A stretch of DNA of 64,000 nucleotides from Symsagittifera roscoffensis (Eukaryota > Xenacoelomorpha > Acoela > Convolutidae), in NCBI RefSeq assembly GCF_963678635.1, contig NC_087062.1, positions 8,841,670 through 8,905,669 on the forward strand, written 5' to 3'. Every line of letters begins with the position of its first letter. Positions within the stretch are counted from its first letter, which is position 1. Position numbers and translations under genes: made by a program. Below are positions 1 through 7,100 of the stretch, one piece after another. The notes under the pieces are model-generated. The model saw only the letters and a program-made list of their open reading frames with translations. It had not been told where the DNA came from and searched no databases.

Positions 1-337
1 TTGTACTGGTCGCGGTGGGTTTGGTCTATTTTTGTGGCTCGTTGTTTTGTCGAACCATTTCTTGTGCCTAATTTTTTTGCTATCTGGGAACGAAACTTTT
101 TTCAGCAATCCGAGAATGCGACTCTGTGCGGGTAAACGAGTAAACACCTTTTACGGTGCCTCCTTGCTTTTTCTTGGGTACAACGTACAAGTGTGATAGT
201 AAGAAAAGAAGAGCTTAAATTTGTAATTGTTGCTTTTGTTACCTCACACATATTTGTTCACTTCAGCCCCGAGAAATGCCGGAAGTTGCCCAGGTAAAAT
301 TTCCAGTCAGGCTAATCTTTTAAATAAAAGTCAAATC

Positions 338-540
338 GGCTCTTTTTCCTCCCCCCCCCCCACCTGCAATTTTTTTACTTGTAAAGTTACTGTTCAAATT
401 GTCCGATCATTATGTAAATTGACATGCGGACTAATTAGGATGCGCCAAACACATTTGGTCTTTATATTTAACCTTGTAAAACTCCTCGTTACACCATAAA
501 ATTGATGGTCGTAGAAGGTAGGGGAAAAGGAAAAAGAGCC
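338..540. mobile_element. MITE, family GGCTCTTTTTCC (copy 1)
   Basis: A 203-bp element with inverted ends: GGCTCTTTTTCCTCCCCC at the left and GGGGAAAAGGAAAAAGAGCC at the right. The interior matches the copy at 59256-59455 (the phrases 'tttggtcttcat' and 'cctcgttacac' are shared). Bases 541-653 repeat its right half and end again in GGAAAAAGAGCC, so the right half has been duplicated. No coding capacity is seen; this is a non-autonomous DNA transposon. Confidence 0.6.
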
Positions 541-1744
541 CATGAAAAACGTATTTGGTCTTCATGTAACCTTGTAACGAGGACCTTGTAAAACCCCTCG
601 TTACACCATAAAATTGATGCTTATTGATGAGGTGGGGGGAAGGAAAAAGAGCCAGGAAAATAAAACAGGAAACCCTGTTTGTATTGTTAAAAATGTTGTT
701 GCATGTGGAGCAGCTTCCCGTCGGTCTCTTGACCTTTGCCCCGTAGTATCTTGATTTGTAAGGGCGGGTATGACTGAGCTCTTCATTGGATCTGGAAATC
801 TTTGGATTGCTGAGCGAGTAAGCTTTTACTAGACTAAAATGCGGATTGCAACGCTGCTCGAATAATATATTGAATGTTTCGATTATTTATGCGTGGCAAG
901 TTATCCGGACTCATGCTATTTCCAGTTTGAACCGAGGCCAACTTTTATTGGTCGTATTAGTTCTTCTCAAATGTTAGCATTTGACATTGGCAGTAAAAAA
1001 TCATAGTTTATCAAAAAATTTTGAACAAAAACTATTCGAGATCAATCAAGGGGCAATCGGAATATTCAGGACTTTGCCCTGGTATACGAGCAATTTTTGT
1101 GTATATGGTTTGCGAATAAAAATAGAAAATTGACTCGCAAATGTATTCGGAACATTCAGGGCTTTGCCCTGATATGAGCAGTTTTATTAAGCAGTTTTGG
1201 GCGGCAGGTTTTTTTAAAGCAGAAAGCACATTGCACGGAAGTGCATTTTCACTGACAACCGACCACTGTTTTTACAATAGTCGGTTGCGCCAAAGACACT
1301 TGATGAGAAGCTACGGGTCGAATGAATTTTTTCCATGCTCTTCTCACTCAGTTCTTGGAATTAAAGTTGATGATGCCAATGAGAAATGAGAAGTTTTGAC
1401 GAGTTAATTTTTTTCGTATTTTTGCCTAGGTTTGCCGAGTATCTGCATTCGTTGAGCTTAGCATGCAGTTGTTTAGCAGTTGTTGTAAAGTAACTAGAAA
1501 TCACCCCTCTCAGATTGTGCTACATTAGTACACTAAAATTGCTCTGATTCCTTGTATGCGATGAATAGACTGCGTCGGTTTAATGGAACGATCGGCTTAA
1601 AAGCATTTTTAATGTAACAGCGATTCAAAGTGCTTTACTAGTAGTGTTATAATGAACATATGTGACCCAGCATATGGTGAAAAAGAGGAACAGTGCAATG
1701 AGGGAATAGGGAGGGGAGGGAGCAAGGAGGGAGGATGGAAGGAA

Positions 1745-1748
1745 GGGG
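1745..1748. repeat. Target-site duplication, left (GGGG)
   Basis: GGGG directly precedes the 5' LTR terminus TGTTCT and recurs directly after the 3' LTR terminus GGAATA at 14783-14786. Four-to-six-base duplications are usual for Ty3/Gypsy integrases. The target is a G-rich tract, so the exact boundary could slide by a base. Confidence 0.75.
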
Positions 1749-2297
1749 TGTTCTGAATTGAAATCAGAAACACAATTATTAAAACTTTTACCATATGTTC
1801 TGACTTGAAATCAGAAACATAATTCTTAAACTTTTACCACATGTTCTGACTTGAAATTATGTGTTTGCTCGGTTGATAAAATATCACCAAAAGCAAACAT
1901 TACAGCATGTGTTGTTTCTTTCTGATTGGTTTAACCAACAGATGGAATGCTGAAAATATCAAAATCTATGGTATATAAGCCAAGCGAAAATATACCAAAT
2001 ATCACTTCATCACTTTCTCAAATCTCATAACCACTCTCATACTGAGACCCCCAACCATCCTAATAACCAAAATCTCAAATCTCTATCTTGATAACTATAA
2101 ATCCATACCCCAATGTCTCTTGATATAAAATTGATGTGTGTCCACTATATTTGAAATAATATACCTATTTACGAGTGAAAGAAACTTTGTCTGTTGAATA
2201 AGAATAGGAAAGTCTTAGCAACATTCAGAAAGACCCCTTGTTCTAACTAGCTGCGATTTGGTCGATCGCATAAGTTAAGTCAAGTTAGTTTGGAATA
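1749..2297 (+). repeat. 5' long terminal repeat
   Basis: This 549-bp LTR is identical, as read, to 14234-14782. It begins TGTTCT and ends GGAATA, so the ends are TG...TA rather than the canonical TG...CA, with a weak inverted match. U3 starts with two full tandem units (1749-1795 and 1796-1841) and a third partial unit (1842-1859), each beginning TGTTCTGA(A/C)TTGAAAT. A TATATAAG box lies at 1972-1979, giving an expected transcription start near 2000. No canonical AATAAA is evident inside the LTR; AATAAG near 2199 is the nearest match. Confidence 0.95.
1972..1979 (+). promoter_or_regulatory. LTR TATA box
   Basis: TATATAAG lies about 223 bp into the LTR, in the expected U3 position, followed by a C/A-rich stretch fitting a start site some 30 bp downstream. 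The same box is at 14457-14464 in the 3' LTR, pointing toward AKAP14. Confidence 0.65.
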
Positions 2298-2316
2298 TTT
2301 GGTGCGACCAGTGAGG
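2298..2316 (+). other. Candidate primer-binding site
   Basis: The sequence right after the 5' LTR, TTTGGTGCGACCAGTGAGG, contains TGGT followed by a stretch that could pair with a tRNA 3' end (complement ends in ACCA). Position and the TGG start fit a retroelement PBS. I could not assign the tRNA. Confidence 0.5.
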
Positions 2317-2331
2317 CACACAAGTTTCAAA

Positions 2332-2628
2332 AATTCACTCAATTTTCAAAATCTCAAAAAACTGAGATTATCAAAATTTCAAAAGGTTGAAAATTTCAAA
2401 AGTTGAAATTATCAAAAATTCAAAAATTGAAATTATCAAAATTTCAAAAAGTTGAAAAGTTCAAAAATTGAAATTATCAAAATTTCAAAAAATTGAAAAT
2501 TTCAAAAGTTGAAATTATCAAATTTCAAAAAGTTGAAATTATCAAAAACTCAAAAATTGAATTTATCCAAATTTCAAAAAGCTGAAAATTTCAAAAGTTG
2601 AAATTATCAAATTTCAAAACTTTAAATT
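2332..2628 (+). repeat. Degenerate tandem repeats in the gag leader
   Basis: About 300 bp of short degenerate repeats built from 'TCAAAA(A)TTGAAATTATCAAA' and 'TTTCAAAAAGTTGAAA' fill the leader between primer-binding region and gag. The units are themselves partly palindromic (TTTCAAAA...TTGAAA), so the RNA could form many small hairpins. This is where an RNA packaging or translation-control element would lie, but no function can be shown from sequence. Confidence 0.7.
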
Positions 2629-2648
2629 GGATATCTTAACTTGAAAAA

Positions 2649-2654
2649 AGTAAG
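2649..2654 (+). promoter_or_regulatory. Candidate major splice donor before gag ATG
   Basis: GTAAGA directly abuts the gag start codon, in the context AAAAAA|GTAAGATGG. Splicing from here to the acceptor at 10809-10810 would remove gag and pol and give an env message whose first AUG is the env start. This is the layout of a retroviral subgenomic RNA. Inferred from sequence only; the internal promoter at 10729 is the alternative route to env. Confidence 0.4.
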
Positions 2655-4082
2655 ATGGCCGATCACCCAATCACCCATCCTAACTTGTCTTTTGTATCAT
2701 TCTCAGGAAATGATTCAGACCTAAACGCAAAAGCCTTTTGGACTTCAGTTGAGAATAAAATTGTATTCTCACTAGGGCAACGACCCACAGACTCTGGCGC
2801 TCAGCCTAACTATGATCACAGACAAAAAAGTTTGTTTGGATCTTTATTAACCGAAACAGCTCTTGAATGGTATACTGATGAAGTAACTAATACTACTACT
2901 TGGGCTGAACTAAAAAATCTTTTTCTTAAAAGGTTCACTGATGGTAGAGATCGTTTCAAGCATCGAATTGATGCTGAAAATGCCACTCGACAAGAGCGCG
3001 AATTAATAAAAAATTACTTCCATAGGATTAAAACATCAGTCGACAAGGGTTGGCCTGAAAGCATTGATACTACTGTTCATGCTGATGCCGATGCACAGGC
3101 ATTGGAAAAAAATATACAAACGAGACAAAGAACTCAAAAGTATATAGATTTCTCAGTTAAAGGTCTAAAACCCTTAGCTCTGAAGCAGAAAGCTCATGAA
3201 TATATGATAGAAAACCCCAACGCAGGATGGGGAACGTTTACCAATCATATAATTACAAAAGATTTAACTTTTATCGTCGCCACTGATCCTGCAAACAAAA
3301 CCTCGACAGATAAAATGACATCATTAGAAACGCAAATAAAAGAGTTAACCAAATTGATTAAAAATCAAGAGGTTAGTGCCATAAACGAACAACATTCCTT
3401 TCGTCGCCGAGATCCGGATGTAAAAGGCAGACCAAATAATACACGCTTTTGTGATTATTGTAGGATGAACGGTCATTCTATCTCTAGATGCTCTAAGAAA
3501 CAAGTCCAGGACGAAGTAAACAAACTTCGCAAAGAACTAACAATAAAAAATGATAGAAAAGTGTCATTTGAGACCGACTATAAACGTAACCGAAATTTCT
3601 CAAATCAAAGAAATTACCATCAAAACGATCAGTCAAGAAACAACAACTTTACAAATCAAAACGGTCAATCAGGAAACTATGGAAATACTCCAAATTTCCA
3701 AAATCAAAGTCACTATGGTATTCGTTATCATAGTAACTATAGCAAAAACGGTTATCCAAGAAATAATCAACAGCCATCATACAATTCCAATCCCAGGCAA
3801 AACGAGTCATATGACGAAAAATACCCAAAACAAAATACTTTCAGAGATAACGAACAAGCTGCAAAACAGCATTATGACCAAGAAAATAGGCAATCCAGCA
3901 GTGATCCTAGAGGTCGACAATATAATCAAAACGGATATAACCGAAAAAATAGTCGTGATTCTGATAGATCAAGATCACCAGGATTCAGAATGAATCAAAA
4001 TCAAGTTGAAAACACCCATTGGGTAGAAGAAGAAACTAACTACTGTAACGCACTGACAGATATGTTTCCTTTAAACTATTAA
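2655..4082 (+). CDS. Gag polyprotein
   Basis: A 475-residue Gag, the structural protein that would assemble the capsid and bind genomic RNA. Residues about 25-215 look like a Ty3/Gypsy retrotransposon Gag (capsid) domain, with the family pattern LL...ALEWY, TWAELKNLFLKRF and a following ERELIKNYFHRI segment. A single CCHC zinc knuckle has Cys266, Cys269, His274 and Cys279 (C-x2-C-x4-H-x4-C). The C-terminal 170 residues are Asn/Gln/Tyr/Arg-rich and probably disordered and RNA-binding. The first ATG after the leader is used. The last codons run over a TTTAAAC slippery site that leads into pol in the -1 frame. Confidence 0.95.
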   Translation: MADHPITHPNLSFVSFSGNDSDLNAKAFWTSVENKIVFSLGQRPTDSGAQPNYDHRQKSLFGSLLTETALEWYTDEVTNTTTWAELKNLFLKRFTDGRDRFKHRIDAENATRQERELIKNYFHRIKTSVDKGWPESIDTTVHADADAQALEKNIQTRQRTQKYIDFSVKGLKPLALKQKAHEYMIENPNAGWGTFTNHIITKDLTFIVATDPANKTSTDKMTSLETQIKELTKLIKNQEVSAINEQHSFRRRDPDVKGRPNNTRFCDYCRMNGHSISRCSKKQVQDEVNKLRKELTIKNDRKVSFETDYKRNRNFSNQRNYHQNDQSRNNNFTNQNGQSGNYGNTPNFQNQSHYGIRYHSNYSKNGYPRNNQQPSYNSNPRQNESYDEKYPKQNTFRDNEQAAKQHYDQENRQSSSDPRGRQYNQNGYNRKNSRDSDRSRSPGFRMNQNQVENTHWVEEETNYCNALTDMFPLNY

Positions 4083-4159
4083 AGTCTCCGAAGCCAAGTG
4101 AAGATAGCAATCCAAAAGCAAGGATCTATCTCAATCTGTATCATTTCGCCACCGGAGAC
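4070..4159 (+). promoter_or_regulatory. Gag-pol -1 ribosomal frameshift signal
   Basis: TTTAAAC at 4070-4076 lies in the correct register over Gag codons (CCT TTA AAC), matching the X_XXY_YYZ rule. Seven bases on, GTCTCCG (4084-4090) is perfectly complementary to CGGAGAC (4153-4159), giving a 7-bp stem at the spacing typical of frameshift stimulators. The 62-base loop leaves room for a pseudoknot or internal pairing. The pol frame is -1 relative to gag and opens at 4049, just before the site, so slipped ribosomes continue directly into the protease region. Efficiency cannot be judged from sequence. Confidence 0.8.
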
Positions 4160-7100
4160 ACAAATAAAAATAGTGGACTGGAAATTGAATTTATGGTCGA
4201 TCCAGGATCAACTTGTAGTATCATAAATGAACCAACTTATCGAGAATTAAACAAAATTGGACAAAAACTGACTCTTTTCAAATCCCAAAGTAAAGCCAAA
4301 ACTTACAACGGATCTGAAATTCGTATGCTTGGCCATACATCAATCGTTTCATGCTTTGATACCGACGGAAAGTATCCAACAAACCATAAAGTCTGGATAA
4401 CAGAAGAACGCACTGTTAATCTATTAGGAATCGACTTCTGTCATTTGTTTCTTAAAGCCCTTTATTTTGATATCCCAGCAGTGGAACTAAAATCCGAAGA
4501 TGGTGTCATCTCATATGGCTTATTAAACAATGATAAGGAATATCCGAATGTTTCTAAAATAGAAACAATCCGACTTAAAGATCCCCTATATATCTCACAC
4601 CGCTCCTCGCATCTATATAAACATACAGCTGAAACATATTTTAAAAAAGGAACTACATTTCTTCCTCACAAAGACACGTGTAAAACTGGTTTAATTTTCA
4701 TGAATACCATTTGTGTTCAAACTGAATACAAACTCCCGATTTTGATTGAAAATCAACAAGACCACCCAGTAACCATAAATAAAGACGTACTCGGATATGC
4801 AGTAACAGATATACAAGGAGAAGAAAAAGTATATGCAATCCAAGATTGCGATGAATTTACAGCAACTATTCTAAACGAAAGTTCAGAATTTGACAGTTGT
4901 TTCATGTTGAACACAATTGTAAACACCACACAAGAATGTACAAGCCGAGTTTATGATTCTTGTATAAAATACATCGATTTCCAACAACAATCCATATTCG
5001 AATCAAACATGCCAATTGCCCAATGCATTTCTGCTGATAGAGCCATGACCCAAGGCTTCGCCGAAATGGTCTGTCGACGATATACAAAAATGAGAGATTT
5101 TTGTAGCTATAATAATAGCAGCGTGAACGAAATCATCGTTTATCGAGATTCCAGTTCCGGACAGATAATTTACAATCTGATCACCAAGGAAAGATATTTC
5201 CAAAAACCTACCTATCAAAGCATTCACTATGCACTAGATGAAATGAAACATCATGCGATTGCTAATAATATTCGTTGTATTGCAATGCCAAAAATTGCTT
5301 GTGGTCTAGACAAAATGGATTGGAAAGAAGCTTCTAAAATCATCGTCGACGTGTTCAGATTCTCTGGAATCACAATTTATGTCTATGTACCTGGTTGGGA
5401 ACTCAATAGCATGCCTGCGCTAGAAGTATTCGATACAGAAAGTGTATCAGAAATATTTGAACAAATCGGTTCTGATATAGTTCAGGCCTGTAACAGCGAA
5501 GGCAAACTAGCCACCGATTTCTCGGCTGATGCAAAGAATCTTTGCAGACCACTCGTTCGAGACCAGTTCCCAAAATATAGGAACAAAGAACAAAATGATC
5601 AACTGATCAAATTTATTGTAAGCGAAACATTTAAATCAGACGAACATTATACATCCAACCAGCAAAAAATTGATAGCACTATTCAATTCCTTTCCGAGTT
5701 TGATTTCACACAAAGTGATCTATCGGACGATGAGTTTGTCGATCTACTCCAAATCATCATACAAGACATTGATGTATATTCTCATCATAAGTACGATATT
5801 GGAAAAACGAAACACAAGTTCCATATACCCCTTAAAAAAGATGCCACATTCAAAAAGCAACGACCAAGCAAAATACCCATCCATTTACGAGACAAACTCG
5901 ACAAATTAATGGACGAGCTAATACAAGCTGGTATAATACGCGAGTTAAACGAAAATGATGATATGAACTCCTGGTTCGTAAATCCTGTTATAATACTTCC
6001 TAAAAAGGACTACGTAAAACTAGTATTAGATGCTCGGTACCTGAACTCAATAACCGATACTAGTAATTGTAGCTGGCCACTTGAACCTTTACAGGTGTTG
6101 ATGACTCGGATAAATGGCTCGTATTTTACAAGCAGTGATTTATCATGCGCTTATCACCAAGTACCTCTCACTGAAGAAGCTCAAAAACTTACTAGTTTTA
6201 TTGTCGGAGGACGACAATATACTTACCAAGTCGGTTTTTATGGTTTAAAACCACTTCCAAACTTCTTTAGTAAACTAATGAGATACGCTTTCGGTCCGCT
6301 TATAAAAACAAAAAAGGCAATAACATATATTGACGATACTCTTCTACAGAGTAAAAATAAAAACGAAATGTTTGATACTATCAGAGAATACCACTCTTTG
6401 CTTCGTAAAGCAAACCTTAAAGCAGCTCCCGATAAAACATTTTTTTTCCTACGAAAAGTGAAGTTCCTTGGTCACGTGGTATCGGAAGAAGGTCTTTCTC
6501 CTATAGCTTCTCGCATAGATGATATAAAAAACCTAAAATCACCCGAATCTAAAACTGAAGTACTGGGTGTTCTCGGAGTAATGGGATTCTATAGTACTTA
6601 CATAATTAACTTTCATGTAGATGCGAAATGTCTATACGAGCTTGCAAACACCGAAAACAAATTTCAATGGCTACCATGTCATGAAGCCGTTTTTCAGAAA
6701 TTGAAAGACAGATTTTGCCATGATATTGCTAATGCAATCCCAAACACAGATTACCCATTTCACATTCACGCAGACTCTTCGAATGTAGGAACTGGATGTA
6801 TTTTAATCCAAGCCTTTCCAGACGGAAAGAAAATTGTATCCGCAAACTCCAGGGTTTTTGATAAAGCCGAACAAAAAATGTCACCACAGCATCGTGAACT
6901 GTGTGGTATTATATCTGCTCTTCAAACATATGAATTCTATATTATAGGTTCACCATTCCCCATATATCTGTATTGTGACCATCGACCAATTTTATTTTTA
7001 TGGTCCAGAAAAGGACAACTTTCACACCGATTTTTTAAATATCAGGTTGTGCTGACTAAGTTTCATAATCTAAAAATTATCTACACACCAGGCACAAACT

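Larger units (their letters stand above)
1..1748. other. 5' flank, no recognised gene
   Basis: I see no convincing coding exon in this stretch. It holds a MITE with GGCTCTTTTTCC-type ends (338-540) plus a duplicated half copy (541-653). It also holds two fragments of a dispersed motif (about 1055-1105 and 1145-1190) centred on an imperfect palindrome like CAGGGCTTTGCCCTG, which recurs near 30.9, 55.2, 59.1 and 63.85 kb. The last 70 bases (about 1676-1748) are a G/A-rich tract, the insertion target of the retroelement. Before the insertion, this DNA would have lain directly upstream of AKAP14 and may contain its promoter. Confidence 0.6.

Noticed and set aside
3550-3993. Open frame overlapping the end of gag
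   Set aside because: A shadow of the Asn/Gln-rich gag tail in another frame: Ile/Thr-rich composition, no motif.
4193-4195. ATG as true start of pol
   Set aside because: It lies inside the protease domain (two codons before the catalytic Asp), and the frame is open back to 4049 with an in-register slippery site, so frameshifting from gag is more likely than initiation here.
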